A DNA stretch of 50,511 nucleotides from Lachnospiraceae bacterium (GCA_015058015.1 SVDM01000019.1:1-50511), one strand, 5' to 3'. Positions 1 through 9,502 are shown, counted from the stretch's first letter. Notes: generated by a model from the sequence alone, not told the origin. A program made the numbers and translations.

Positions 1-76
1 GAAGAATTATGTACCTTCGGCACCTTTAATTAAAGAGAAAAGCCAGGGTTTAATCCCTGACTTTGTCTACAGTCTG

Positions 77-110
77 AAGCGTTGGTTCTTTGGAACCAAC
101 GCTTTATTAT
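77..110 (+). terminator. Rho-independent terminator of an upstream gene
   Basis: A perfect 12-bp stem (77-88 with 93-104) around a 4-nt loop is followed by a T-rich stretch. A smaller hairpin (44-48 with 55-59) lies just before it. This probably ends a transcript whose gene lies left of the window, and so sets the left edge of the glycan operon. Confidence 0.8.
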
Positions 111-124
111 TATCATATTTTTGC

Positions 125-156
125 AACAATAGTATATAGAGGACTATTGTTTTTTC
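125..156 (+). terminator. second tandem terminator
   Basis: A perfect 9-bp stem (125-133 with 143-151) with a 9-nt loop runs directly into a T tract. It lies just after the first terminator. Together they insulate the glycan operon from upstream transcription. The remaining 75 bases before the first gene are AT-rich and I see no clear promoter in them. Confidence 0.7.
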
Positions 157-231
157 ATAATTCTGTTGTTTATAAAATAACATAATGATAAAATTATTAT
201 GGTAGATTAATGAGAAATATGAGGTGTAGTA

Positions 232-552
232 ATGCAGGATTTTGTAGTTGAATTATATAAAAGAATAATAGATATTTGTGATTATTACGTTGTCGCTAAC
301 AAAGCCAGCATTATTAGTGACATAAAGGGGCTAATCCCGGATATTCAAAGATTTGTTACATGGTTTATTGAAACAGAAGATATTGGAGTGGAAGCGCAGA
401 TAAAAACATCAATGAATAATCAGGTTCTGGAAATGCTAAGGGATATGTCGATAGCGCTGGAAAGAGGCGACTCTGTTTTGATGTTTGACGCAACTAAAGA
501 AGGTGTGGCAGAGTATCTAAAACTATTTATTCCCGAGGAGGAACTTGTGTGA
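232..552 (+). CDS. small protein of unknown function preceding Maf
   Basis: This 106-residue protein is acidic and probably all helical, with no signal peptide and no membrane segment. I do not recognise a family. The ATG follows an AGGTG-like ribosome binding site. The stop codon shares a base with the ATG of the Maf gene (TGATG), so the two are probably translationally coupled. Its place at the head of the operon, before a flagellin glycosyltransferase, suggests an accessory role in flagellin handling or glycosylation. A FlaG- or chaperone-like role is possible, but no motif supports it. Confidence 0.75.
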   Translation: MQDFVVELYKRIIDICDYYVVANKASIISDIKGLIPDIQRFVTWFIETEDIGVEAQIKTSMNNQVLEMLRDMSIALERGDSVLMFDATKEGVAEYLKLFIPEEELV

Positions 553-2471
553 TGAATAGAATTTACGATAATAATATAAAAGCACTGGAGAAAATTTCTA
601 AAAAATCAACAGATTATATTAGAGCAAAAGTGGAGAGTTTTGAAAATAAAACACAGACTGAACCAAGAATAAATGATAAGCATACATTTGACGAAAAGGG
701 AATGTTTGAAGAAATAGAGGTAGATGTTGAAGAATCCTTTACTCAAGAAAAGATTTTTAAGGTGAGAAAAGGTGATTTGGAATTATATTTATCTGGTAAA
801 AGAAATCCAAATGCTTTGGCAGAAAAATGGACAGAAAAATTTGCCGAGCTCCCAAGAACATCGTTTGTGATTATGTTTGGCTTGGGAGATGGAAGGTTTT
901 TGCGTGAAGTATGCAAGAAGATAGGCAAAGAAGTACGCGTTTTTGTTTATGAACCATCATTAAAAATATTTATTAAGTGCTTAGAAGAAGTTGACTTGAC
1001 TGAAATAATAAAAAGTCATGAGATATCATTTGGAATCGACAATAATATTTCTTTTGATGAGATAAAAGAAATACTTGCTCGAAATATTCATATGGACAAC
1101 CTTGAATTCTTGAGGTGGTATGTATTACCGGGATATTTTCAGCTGTATCCCGGTGAATCAAAGCAGTTTTTGGAATTGGTTCGTGGCTGGGGCGATAAAT
1201 TATTAACATTCCATGGAACAAAAGTGTTTTTTGCCAATGTTGCTATGGGGACGCTTTTGTACAATGCAATGTATCTTCCGGATTGTAGAATGACTACACA
1301 GTTGGTAGATGTGATTCCGAGGAACCTTCCGGCAATAGTTGTTGCAGCAGGGCCATCATTGAATAAGAATATCTCGGAGTTGAAAAAGGCAAAAGGAAAA
1401 GCGTTTATAATTGCAGCTGATACAGCTGTAAAGCCATTGATGAAAGCCGGAATTGTTCCGGACATGTATACAGTAGTTGATGCAGTCAAACCGGTAGAAT
1501 TAGTTCAATATCCTGGGGCAGAAAGAATTCCGTTATTGACATCTGTTATTTCTTCACAGGCAGTATTGGCACATCAAACAGGGCTTAAGTTCTTTTTTAA
1601 TGAAGGGTTTGAATTTATAAATAAGCCGTTTGATGATTTGGGGATTCCTTTTGATGAAATGTCCATGGGTGGATCGGTTGCGACAGCATCTTTTGCGCTG
1701 TCATATATGATAGGTCTTAATACAATTATTCTAGTTGGACAGGACCTGGCGTTGACAGGTGGAAAGTCGCATGTTGATGGAGCCTTTCATGAAAAGGAGG
1801 AGGCTCTTGATACGACAGGATACATGATGGTACCCGGAAATGTTGAGAAAGAGGTTCCTACGCGGCCTGATTTTAAAAAATATTTAGACTGGTACGATTA
1901 TTATATTGAAGGTTGTAAAGAGCATCGTCCACAACTCACGGTTATTAACGCAACAGAGGGAGGCGCTAAGATTAAGGGGACAGAGGTTATGAACCTTAAA
2001 GATGCCATAGAAAAGTATTGCACAGAATCTGTGGAACTTGGTGAGAGAATAAATAGTGTTCCTCCGGCTTTTGAGGGAGCCAATCGTGAGAAGGTGGTTG
2101 AGTATTTAAGAAGCACCGAGGCCGGATTTAGAAAGATAGCAGAGGATGCTTTGAAGCAAAAGAAGTTGTATCAAAAAATTGATAAGATGGCTGATACCGG
2201 TAGAATGTCGACAAAAGAGTACGAGAAACTACTGGTAAAAATTAAGAAGCTGACGAAGACAACCATAAAATCGCCGTTATATGAGCTGGTTGATGATACC
2301 CTTATTGATGCGAGTCTTATACTACAGAAGGAGTTACTGGTAGAGGAGGGCTCTATGGTAGAGGAGGCAAAAGAATTAGCCCGTAAAGGAATTATTTACA
2401 TGGATTTAATGAATGAGTGCGCTAATCTTTTGGCAGACGTGGCTGCAGATAGCGTTTCGAATGTTAAATAG
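552..2471 (+). CDS. maf: Maf (DUF115) motility-associated glycosyltransferase
   Basis: Maf proteins attach nonulosonic acids such as pseudaminic or legionaminic acid from CMP-sugars to Ser/Thr of flagellin in the cytoplasm. This protein has the typical length (about 639 residues) and the central DUF115/MptE-like domain. An AAGPSL motif lies near residues 265-270, and GQDLALTGG near 396-404 precedes a conserved KSHVDGA stretch. The C-terminal part is helical. The ATG at 552 overlaps the preceding stop; a GTG at 549 would also fit the GAGGAGG site at 535-541. A full CMP-legionaminic acid pathway at 24-31 kb would supply its donor. Family assignment is firm; the exact donor sugar is inferred. 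Confidence 0.92.
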   Translation: MNRIYDNNIKALEKISKKSTDYIRAKVESFENKTQTEPRINDKHTFDEKGMFEEIEVDVEESFTQEKIFKVRKGDLELYLSGKRNPNALAEKWTEKFAELPRTSFVIMFGLGDGRFLREVCKKIGKEVRVFVYEPSLKIFIKCLEEVDLTEIIKSHEISFGIDNNISFDEIKEILARNIHMDNLEFLRWYVLPGYFQLYPGESKQFLELVRGWGDKLLTFHGTKVFFANVAMGTLLYNAMYLPDCRMTTQLVDVIPRNLPAIVVAAGPSLNKNISELKKAKGKAFIIAADTAVKPLMKAGIVPDMYTVVDAVKPVELVQYPGAERIPLLTSVISSQAVLAHQTGLKFFFNEGFEFINKPFDDLGIPFDEMSMGGSVATASFALSYMIGLNTIILVGQDLALTGGKSHVDGAFHEKEEALDTTGYMMVPGNVEKEVPTRPDFKKYLDWYDYYIEGCKEHRPQLTVINATEGGAKIKGTEVMNLKDAIEKYCTESVELGERINSVPPAFEGANREKVVEYLRSTEAGFRKIAEDALKQKKLYQKIDKMADTGRMSTKEYEKLLVKIKKLTKTTIKSPLYELVDDTLIDASLILQKELLVEEGSMVEEAKELARKGIIYMDLMNECANLLADVAADSVSNVK

Positions 2472-2489
2472 CAATTCGGAGGAAAGAAT

Positions 2490-4262
2490 ATGCCCATAGA
2501 TGAAATCAATCGCGCGTTAGAACTGTTTAACGGCAACTGCTATGAAGAATGTGTTGAAGTACTAATTGAAGAGTATAACAAGGGAATCGAGACAGAGTGG
2601 ATAAAGGAATTTTTCTATCAGAATTTCATTCTACCAAATGAAGAAGAGTTTAGGGAAAACTACTCAAAGAATACGTTTGAATTAACGAGCTGTAAATATG
2701 AGGAGTGCCTAATTGATTTTATTCCTGTATCAGAGGATAAATTTTACTTATTTTTGAGAAATGAAGACCGCTTTTTAGGGAGCATTGATTTAAACAGTTT
2801 TAAAGCGGCAGAGGAAAAGGAATTTCATAGCCTTCTCATAGCAGATACGTGGGACCTTAGAGATATGCTGCCGTTTATTACCAAAAAGGAATATCAAACA
2901 GTATATATAATTCTGGAAGATTTATTGTGTATCTTTGCGTCCTTTTTTAAATTGAAATCGATTACAAACAAAATTCTTTATAATGCGATTCTTTTTTCAA
3001 ATACAGAAGAAATGAAGACGTATTTTATTGAGTATCCTTCATATTACCTTCCCCATGATATTTGTTCACTGAACAATGAACGATACAAAACTATTATTAG
3101 CGAGATAAGAAAAGATCGGATTAATAACACATGCGAAAAAAGAGATAACGTTTTTCTGTCTATATGTATTCCAAGTTATAACAGGGGCAATCGTGCACTG
3201 GAAAGCATTAAGAATATGCAAAGGCTACAATATGATGCCGAGATAGAGTTTTTTGTATCTGATAATGCATCGAATGAGAATGTGGACGGTTATGACGAGA
3301 TAAGAAGGCTTGGGGAAACGGATTCCAGAATTACGTATAGCAGACTACCTGAAAATTTACTGATTCACGGGAATGTATGCAATATTGTGGACCAAGCATC
3401 TGGAAGATTTCTGATGTTTGCCTCAGATGAGGATATTCTGATAATAGAGAACATCGAAAAATGTATGAACTACCTGTATAGGCATATGGAATGCGGGGGA
3501 GGAACGTTTTCGCATATTGGAGTGAATGGGGGAATTGATGAAGAACGATACGCAAGCGAAGCTTATCTAAGAACAGTTTTGGCTTTAAATACAAATTATT
3601 TAACAGGGCTGGTTTTAAACAAAACAAATATCGATATTCATGGAATCCTCAGTATAATTCGGGAATATGAAAGAAACCTGTTTGTACGGTTGTATCCTCA
3701 TTCTGCGTTTATGGTTCTAGCTACGGCAAAAGAAGCTGTGTTTAATTCAGAGCTGGTGATGTGGGAAGAGGGCGAGTCGGAAGCATCGTGGGATTATATT
3801 GTGGAGGTATTTCAAGCTCCAGATAGAATAAGGCAAGCAATAGATACAGTAGAGTTTATTAGACGCCAGCTGGATTTGCCAGAGGACGTTTTTGCTAAAG
3901 TTATTGAAGAAAGAATATGTAAAGTCTTCTTTTTAATTGGACTCGCATTTAGTTTGTATGGCAAGAATGAAGACGCTAACACATGGTTTCAGTCATGTAT
4001 TGTGATATATACAGGATGGGAAGAATATTTTGATAAGTTATCTCTAAAAGAGAATCATATTAAACAGATAAGAAGAACAAATATTCTTCAGTTTTGGGAA
4101 GGGTTTATGAGTAATCCTTTGCGTGAATGGATGAGCGCTGAAGAGTCTATGAGATTTCAAATTACTGCTATGATTATGCAATACATGGACGCTAAAGGAT
4201 ACGAGTTGTCAAAACTTAATTATAAAGAAATAGAGAATGGTTGGATAAAAACATTTATATAA
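2490..4262 (+). CDS. family 2 (GT-A) glycosyltransferase with an extra N-terminal domain
   Basis: The protein has 590 residues. The first 215 or so form a domain I do not recognise. A GT-A domain then begins with LSICIPSYNR (about 223-232), an FVSDNAS strand near 255 and an SDEDI metal-binding DxD-type motif near 312. These are the hallmarks of inverting family 2 glycosyltransferases. The remaining 270 residues are probably helical. The gene starts 18 bp after maf behind GGAGGAAAG, in the same operon. It probably extends the sugar that Maf or a related enzyme places on flagellin, or builds another surface glycan. Donor and acceptor cannot be told from sequence. Confidence 0.85.
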   Translation: MPIDEINRALELFNGNCYEECVEVLIEEYNKGIETEWIKEFFYQNFILPNEEEFRENYSKNTFELTSCKYEECLIDFIPVSEDKFYLFLRNEDRFLGSIDLNSFKAAEEKEFHSLLIADTWDLRDMLPFITKKEYQTVYIILEDLLCIFASFFKLKSITNKILYNAILFSNTEEMKTYFIEYPSYYLPHDICSLNNERYKTIISEIRKDRINNTCEKRDNVFLSICIPSYNRGNRALESIKNMQRLQYDAEIEFFVSDNASNENVDGYDEIRRLGETDSRITYSRLPENLLIHGNVCNIVDQASGRFLMFASDEDILIIENIEKCMNYLYRHMECGGGTFSHIGVNGGIDEERYASEAYLRTVLALNTNYLTGLVLNKTNIDIHGILSIIREYERNLFVRLYPHSAFMVLATAKEAVFNSELVMWEEGESEASWDYIVEVFQAPDRIRQAIDTVEFIRRQLDLPEDVFAKVIEERICKVFFLIGLAFSLYGKNEDANTWFQSCIVIYTGWEEYFDKLSLKENHIKQIRRTNILQFWEGFMSNPLREWMSAEESMRFQITAMIMQYMDAKGYELSKLNYKEIENGWIKTFI

Positions 4263-4283
4263 AAAATGGGGGAGGAAAAGTGT

Positions 4284-5060
4284 ATGAAGGTTGTTTTGCT
4301 AGCCGGTGGAGCTGGCACTAGAATAGCTGAGGAATCAGACAAAAAGCCTAAACCAATGGTGGAAATCGGTGGTATGCCTATACTCTGGCACATTATGAAA
4401 GAGTATTCATTTTATGGGTTCAATGAGTTTGTAATATGCGCGGGATACAAGCAAGAAATGATAAAAAAGTGGTTTAGGGACTATTTTATGTATACATCAG
4501 ATATTACATTTGATATGACAGATGGGTACAAAATGATAGTTCATGACCAGAGGACAGAGCCTTGGAAAGTAACGGTTGTTGACACAGGCGCATGGACCAT
4601 GACTGGTGGAAGACTGAAACGTATTAAAGAATATGTTGACGGAGAATCATTTATGATGACTTACGGTGATGGTGTTTGTGATGTTGACATAAAGAAGCTT
4701 CTTGAGTTCCATAAAGAGCATAGAAAGATGGCGACGTTAACAGCCGTGAAACAGGAGCAACAAAAGGGAGTTCTTGATATAAGTGAAAACAATTCAGTAA
4801 AAGCTTTTCGAGAGAAGCAAGTGAAGGATGGTAGTCTGATTAATGCAGGTTACATGGTTTTAGAGCCGGGAATTTTTGATTACATAAAAGATGATAGAAC
4901 GGTTTTTGAACAGGATGTTCTTCAGCAGATTGCTAAACAGGGAGAACTAATGTCTTACATTCATGAAGGTTATTGGCAATGTATGGATAATGTGAGAGAA
5001 AAAAGACTTCTGGAAAGTATCTGGGGATCCGGAAAGGCACCTTGGAAAAAGTGGAATTAG
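4284..5060 (+). CDS. rfbF: glucose-1-phosphate cytidylyltransferase
   Basis: This enzyme makes CDP-glucose from glucose-1-phosphate and CTP, the first step toward CDP-3,6-dideoxyhexoses. The nucleotidyltransferase signature GGAGTR lies at residues 8-13, followed by the KPKPM lysine motif. Characteristic RfbF stretches (ILWHIMKEYSFYGFNEF, FMMTYGDGVCDVD, GYWQCMDN) follow. At 258 residues it matches the family length. The start is the ATG at 4284, because the GGGGGAGG site at 4267-4274 covers the alternative upstream ATG. The next enzymes of its pathway, rfbG and rfbH, are 11.5 kb downstream on the same strand, so the pathway is split by other sugar genes. Confidence 0.95.
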   Translation: MKVVLLAGGAGTRIAEESDKKPKPMVEIGGMPILWHIMKEYSFYGFNEFVICAGYKQEMIKKWFRDYFMYTSDITFDMTDGYKMIVHDQRTEPWKVTVVDTGAWTMTGGRLKRIKEYVDGESFMMTYGDGVCDVDIKKLLEFHKEHRKMATLTAVKQEQQKGVLDISENNSVKAFREKQVKDGSLINAGYMVLEPGIFDYIKDDRTVFEQDVLQQIAKQGELMSYIHEGYWQCMDNVREKRLLESIWGSGKAPWKKWN

Positions 5061-5086
5061 AACAAAAAAATGGGAAGGATTGAATT

Positions 5087-5917
5087 ATGAGAGAAAAGGT
5101 ATATATTACTGCAGAAATTGGTATTAATCATAATGGAGATATAGAAATTGCCAAGAAGCTAATAGATGTCGCTTTTGTGGCTGGGTGTGATGCAGTTAAG
5201 TTTCAGAAAAGAACAATAGACAAAGTATATACGAAGGAGTTCTTGGATGGACCAAGGCAAAGCCCATGGGGAACAACTCAGAGAGCGCAAAAAGAAGGGC
5301 TTGAGTTTGGGAAAAACGAATATGACATCATTGATGCCTATTGCAAAGAAAAGGGCCTGGAGTGGTATGCTTCAGCATGGGATGTAGATTCACAAATTTT
5401 TCTTAGACAGTATAACCTCAAGTTCAATAAGATAGCTTCGGCTATGCTTGTAAATGAAGACCTATTGGATTGTGTTGCTTCAGAAGGAAGATATACGTTT
5501 ATTGCAACAGGAATGAGTTCAATGGAAGAGGTTGATAGAGCTGTTGAAGTATTTAAAAAGCATAATTGCCCCTTTGAACTACTTCATTGCAACAGTACAT
5601 ATCCAATGCCGGATGAAGACGCTAATCTTAATCTAATACATACTTTGGCACAACGATATGGATGTAAAGTTGGTTATAGCGGTCACGAGGATGGCCTCCT
5701 AGTAAGTGAATGCGCGGTTGCGATAGGGGCCACATCCATCGAACGGCATATCACGCTTGATAGGACAATGTACGGATCTGATCAGAAAGCATCGGTTGAG
5801 CCTGCCGGATTATGTGAGTTGGTAAAGAATATTAGGATTATAGAGCGCCTAATGGGTGATGGAGAAAAGCGACTTACTCCAGCAGAAGCGGAGATAAAAA
5901 AGAAACTACGGGGGTAA
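5087..5917 (+). CDS. NeuB-family sugar acid synthase without SAF domain
   Basis: NeuB-family enzymes condense phosphoenolpyruvate with a hexosamine or hexose (or its phosphate) to make nonulosonic acids. The TIM barrel is complete: AEIGINHNGD (9-18), KFQKRT, FIATGMSSMEEVD, LLHCNSTYPMP, GYSGHEDG (about 197-204) and a QKASVEP segment. The protein ends at 276 residues, soon after the barrel, whereas usual NeuB, LegI and PseI have about 330-350 residues with a C-terminal SAF domain. The legI gene at 27,002 keeps that domain. The neighbour one base downstream carries a KdsC-like phosphatase, so the product may be a 9-phosphate (or similar) that is then dephosphorylated. Substrate unknown. Confidence 0.85.
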   Translation: MREKVYITAEIGINHNGDIEIAKKLIDVAFVAGCDAVKFQKRTIDKVYTKEFLDGPRQSPWGTTQRAQKEGLEFGKNEYDIIDAYCKEKGLEWYASAWDVDSQIFLRQYNLKFNKIASAMLVNEDLLDCVASEGRYTFIATGMSSMEEVDRAVEVFKKHNCPFELLHCNSTYPMPDEDANLNLIHTLAQRYGCKVGYSGHEDGLLVSECAVAIGATSIERHITLDRTMYGSDQKASVEPAGLCELVKNIRIIERLMGDGEKRLTPAEAEIKKKLRG

Positions 5918-5918
5918 T

Positions 5919-6983
5919 ATGGAAAGAATAGAACTTGTTGTATTTGATATAGACGGAGTAATCACAGATGGTTCTGTTATTGTAGATTCAAGGGGCACTG
6001 AGCAAAAAAGGGTGAACTTTAAGGATATGGATGCCATTTTCGAATTGTACAACAGAGGATTCAAACTGGCTGCAATAACAGGAGAGGATACACCCATAGT
6101 CGATTATTTCGAAAAGCGCTTTCCATGGGAGTATTTCTATAGAGGGGGCAAGACCAAAAAGGATGCAATGCTTCAGATTGAAGAAGGCACCGGAATATCC
6201 GCCGAGCATATCTGTTATGTGGGTGACGGGAAATATGACGTGGAGCCACTGAAACATGCTAGACTAGGAATCTGTCCCGCAGACGCAATAGATGCGGCAA
6301 AGATGTCTTCCCAAATGGTCCTCCAAAAAAAAGGCGGAGACGGATGCGTTTGGGAATTGCTGTCGATTTTAGAAAACTTTAATAACGAGTTTTCGCCGCA
6401 AAAGTATGTATATAACAGATTGGAAGAGCATGTAAATATATTTAAGACCATCGCCACCGATCAGGAGCTCATGAACGAAGTTATCCGTATCGGGGACAGA
6501 ATTATAAAAATCTTCAATGCTGGAGGTGGAATTTTCCTGTGCGGTAACGGAGGAAGTGCTGCGGATGCACAGCATATAGCAACAGAGTTTGTAAGCAGGT
6601 TTTATAAGGACAGACCGGGATTAAACACAGAGGCTCTTTCAGTTAACACTTCCACAATAACTGCCATAGGCAACGATTACAGCTTCGAGAGGATTTTTGC
6701 TCGTCAGCTTGAAGCCAAGGCAAAGTCCGGGGATATGGTGATAGGCATCACCACAAGCGGACGAAGCAGGAATATTTTAGAAGCATTCAGATATGCAAAG
6801 GATAACGGAATTGTTACGGTACTTTTGACAGGCGGCCATAATCTTGACGATGTGGATATACAGGCGGATTATACTATCAGCATACCTGCCAAGATAACGC
6901 CAAGGGTACAGGAAACGCATATATTCGTGGGACATGTGATTGCGGAATATGTAGAGTGGAAAATGTTTGGAAGAGATAAGTAG
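5919..6983 (+). CDS. HAD (KdsC-like) phosphatase fused to GmhA-type phosphosugar isomerase
   Basis: Two enzymes lie in one 354-residue chain. Residues 1-150 are a C0-type HAD phosphatase like KdsC: FDIDGVITDG with Asp10 and Asp12, and CYVGDGKYDVEPLK with the late acidic motif. Residues from about 165 to the end form a SIS domain like sedoheptulose-7-phosphate isomerase GmhA: CGNGGSAADAQHIATEF, AIGNDYSFERIFARQ, TTSGRS, and a VQETH stretch. The gene starts one base after the NeuB-like gene, behind GGGG, so the two are coupled. The HAD part could dephosphorylate the NeuB product, and the isomerase could prepare its substrate. Family calls are firm; the pathway is inference. Confidence 0.88.
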   Translation: MERIELVVFDIDGVITDGSVIVDSRGTEQKRVNFKDMDAIFELYNRGFKLAAITGEDTPIVDYFEKRFPWEYFYRGGKTKKDAMLQIEEGTGISAEHICYVGDGKYDVEPLKHARLGICPADAIDAAKMSSQMVLQKKGGDGCVWELLSILENFNNEFSPQKYVYNRLEEHVNIFKTIATDQELMNEVIRIGDRIIKIFNAGGGIFLCGNGGSAADAQHIATEFVSRFYKDRPGLNTEALSVNTSTITAIGNDYSFERIFARQLEAKAKSGDMVIGITTSGRSRNILEAFRYAKDNGIVTVLLTGGHNLDDVDIQADYTISIPAKITPRVQETHIFVGHVIAEYVEWKMFGRDK

Positions 6984-7000
6984 GGAGTAAATAGATAGTC

Positions 7001-7735
7001 TTGGAATATGATTTTTCTTCAATAAAGGATCAAAATGTAATTATCACCGGTGGAAGCGGTTCCATTGGCATGGTTATAGCCAAAGGATTTCTGTCTTGTG
7101 GTGCAAATGTGTATCTGTGGGGACACAGACCCATAGATAACTCAGAAGAATTTGCAGATTATTCGATTGTGGATTTATCGAATATGGCTGAAATCGATCG
7201 GGCGCTTGAATCCATGCCACAGACGATTGATACGTTGGTTAATTGCGCAGGTATTACCATAGGTAATCATACGAATGATTATTCCTTGGAAGATTGGAAT
7301 AAAACATTAATAGTCAACTTAACTGCACCATTTTACCTGAGTAAGCAAGTTTCAAAGCGTATGCAGTCGGGAGAAGGCGGAAGCATAGTCAATATCACAA
7401 GTATCGGCGCAGAGTTTGGTTTTCCCAACAATCCTGCGTACGGGGCATCGAAAGCCGGTCTTAAGAATTTAACCAAATCATTGGCATATGATCTGGCTGA
7501 ACATGGTATCAGGGTCAATAACGTGGGACCCGGATATACCGTTACCAAAATGACGGATAAGAGTTGGAATGACCCTCATATGAGAGAAGAACGCACAAAA
7601 CATACCATGCTAAACAGATGGGCGGTTCCGGAGGACATGGTGGGGATTGTGCTGTTTCTTGCAAGTGATATGTCTAAGTATATAACAGGTCAGGATATAT
7701 ACGTAGACGGAGGATGGAGTTCAAAGGGATTATAA
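7001..7735 (+). CDS. short-chain dehydrogenase/reductase (SDR)
   Basis: This classical SDR of 244 residues has the nucleotide-binding TGGSGSIG at 16-23, an NCAG motif, a catalytic serine in NITSIG, YGASK (Tyr147, Lys151) and the C-terminal GQDIYVDGG. It is probably a keto-sugar or sugar alcohol oxidoreductase using NAD(P)(H). The start is TTG at 7001; GGGAG at 6983-6987 is rather far upstream, but no better in-frame start exists. The stop is directly followed by the ATG of the thiamine enzyme, so they probably act in one route. The substrate is not evident. Confidence 0.85.
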   Translation: MEYDFSSIKDQNVIITGGSGSIGMVIAKGFLSCGANVYLWGHRPIDNSEEFADYSIVDLSNMAEIDRALESMPQTIDTLVNCAGITIGNHTNDYSLEDWNKTLIVNLTAPFYLSKQVSKRMQSGEGGSIVNITSIGAEFGFPNNPAYGASKAGLKNLTKSLAYDLAEHGIRVNNVGPGYTVTKMTDKSWNDPHMREERTKHTMLNRWAVPEDMVGIVLFLASDMSKYITGQDIYVDGGWSSKGL

Positions 7736-9502
7736 ATGATTAAGTTATCGGAATATGTATTTAAATTCTTAAAATCAAAGGGAGTAAACACTATCTTTAT
7801 GTTGCCCGGAGGAGGAGCCATGCATTTGGTGGATTCTTTGGGGACTTCCGGGATAGAGTATATTCATTGCCAGCATGAACAAGCTGCTGCAGTCATGGCC
7901 GAATCATACGGACAACATTCCAACCATATTGGGGTGGCTTTAGTGACGTCAGGCCCGGGAGCGACAAACACTATAACAGGTGTGGCTGCGGGTTGGATAG
8001 ATTCTACGCCAATGTTAATCATTTCCGGACAGGCTAAAAGGTGTGATCTTATAGGTGATAAGGGAGTTAGGCAGGTAGGTTCCCAGGAAGTCACAATTAC
8101 AGAGATTGTAAAGCCGATTGTAAAATATGTTGCTCAGGTATATGAACCGGAAACTATCAGATACCACATAGAGAAGGCTTATTATGAAGCGACTACCGGA
8201 AGAAAGGGTCCGGTTTGGCTAGATATACCGATGGATGTTCAGGCGGCAATGTTGGACGAAGAATCATTAAAGGGATTCGATATTCCCGAAGATGAGGATA
8301 CGGTAAATTATGGGGAAATAGCATCTGAAATAATAGATGCAGTAAAAAAATCAGAGAACCCCATAATCCTTGCTGGGAACGGGATATATTCGTCGGGAGC
8401 GTCGGAGGCATTCACAAGAATGCTTGAAAGGGTAGCCATTCCCGTGCAAACAACATGGAAGGCCGTAGACCTTATGTGTGAAGATGATCCATTATATGTG
8501 GGACATCCAGGCGGATTGGGAGACAGAGGCGCCAATTTTGCAATTCAGAAATGCGACCTTCTTTTATCATTGGGAGCAAGAATTGATAACAGTGTTACAG
8601 CGTTTAATGAAGAGTGTTTCTCACCTGCTTCGTATAAGATTGTTGTAGATATAGATATCAACGAGTTGAACAAGTTTACGATGCATATTGACAAAAAATA
8701 CTGCTGTGATGTCAATAGACTGATTGAGGCTATCAATGATGCGTCTTTTGATAAGATTGAAAGAACTAAATGGATTAGTTATTGCAAGAAAATACATGAC
8801 AAGTATTTCAAAGTAGATTTAAGCAATTATGAAAAAAAAGCCAATTATGTGGATGGATATTATTTTACAAAACAGCTAAGCAATGTGCTCGAGGAAGGCG
8901 ATATTATCGTGCCCGAAAGTTCCGGAGTCACGGCTGAAGTGACCATTCAGGCTTTCGAAAATAAAAAGCGGCAAAAACTTAAGCATGCAGCGGGATTAGG
9001 ATCAATGGGATTCGGTTTGCCATATTCCATAGCGGCATGTTTAGCCAATGATAAAAAAAGAACCGTATTGGTAGACGGCGACGGAGCTTTCCAGTTAAAT
9101 ATTCAGGAATTGGAGACATTGCACAGATTAAATCTTCCTATTAAGATATTTATCTGGGATAATAACGGATATGCAAGCATTAGAAATATGCAAAGAAATA
9201 ATTTTAATTCCAGATATGTGGGAAGTGATGAGACAAGTGGTCTGACCTTGCCTGATATCGCTGATGTGGCATCAGCGTATAAACTGCCTACCGCAGTCAT
9301 TAATAATGATGATGAAGTGGTTTCCGGTATTGAGAAAGTATTAAGCATGAGCGGCCCTGTCGTATGCATAGTCAAAATCAATACCGACCAGGTAGTGGCT
9401 CCAAAAGTGCAGGCCAGAATCGGTGAAAATGGGAAAATGATACCCGGCCAATTGGATTACATGTGGCCTTTTGATGCGATAGATGAAGAGGATAAGAAAT
9501 GA
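7736..9502 (+). CDS. thiamine-diphosphate enzyme, acetolactate-synthase-like (possibly YerE-like)
   Basis: The protein of 588 residues has the three-domain layout of acetolactate synthase-type enzymes. The N-terminal pyrimidine-binding domain carries the catalytic glutamate (Glu48 in QHEQAAA), followed by a central domain. The C-terminal domain has the diphosphate-binding motif from GDG (448-450) to NN (476-477). No regulatory subunit or other branched-chain amino acid gene is nearby; the neighbours are sugar genes, with no gap before it and a 4-bp overlap after it. In Yersinia, YerE adds a two-carbon unit from pyruvate to CDP-3,6-dideoxy-4-keto-glucose, and this window encodes RfbF, RfbG and RfbH. 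An IolD-like C-C hydrolase is an alternative. Confidence 0.85.
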   Translation: MIKLSEYVFKFLKSKGVNTIFMLPGGGAMHLVDSLGTSGIEYIHCQHEQAAAVMAESYGQHSNHIGVALVTSGPGATNTITGVAAGWIDSTPMLIISGQAKRCDLIGDKGVRQVGSQEVTITEIVKPIVKYVAQVYEPETIRYHIEKAYYEATTGRKGPVWLDIPMDVQAAMLDEESLKGFDIPEDEDTVNYGEIASEIIDAVKKSENPIILAGNGIYSSGASEAFTRMLERVAIPVQTTWKAVDLMCEDDPLYVGHPGGLGDRGANFAIQKCDLLLSLGARIDNSVTAFNEECFSPASYKIVVDIDINELNKFTMHIDKKYCCDVNRLIEAINDASFDKIERTKWISYCKKIHDKYFKVDLSNYEKKANYVDGYYFTKQLSNVLEEGDIIVPESSGVTAEVTIQAFENKKRQKLKHAAGLGSMGFGLPYSIAACLANDKKRTVLVDGDGAFQLNIQELETLHRLNLPIKIFIWDNNGYASIRNMQRNNFNSRYVGSDETSGLTLPDIADVASAYKLPTAVINNDDEVVSGIEKVLSMSGPVVCIVKINTDQVVAPKVQARIGENGKMIPGQLDYMWPFDAIDEEDKK

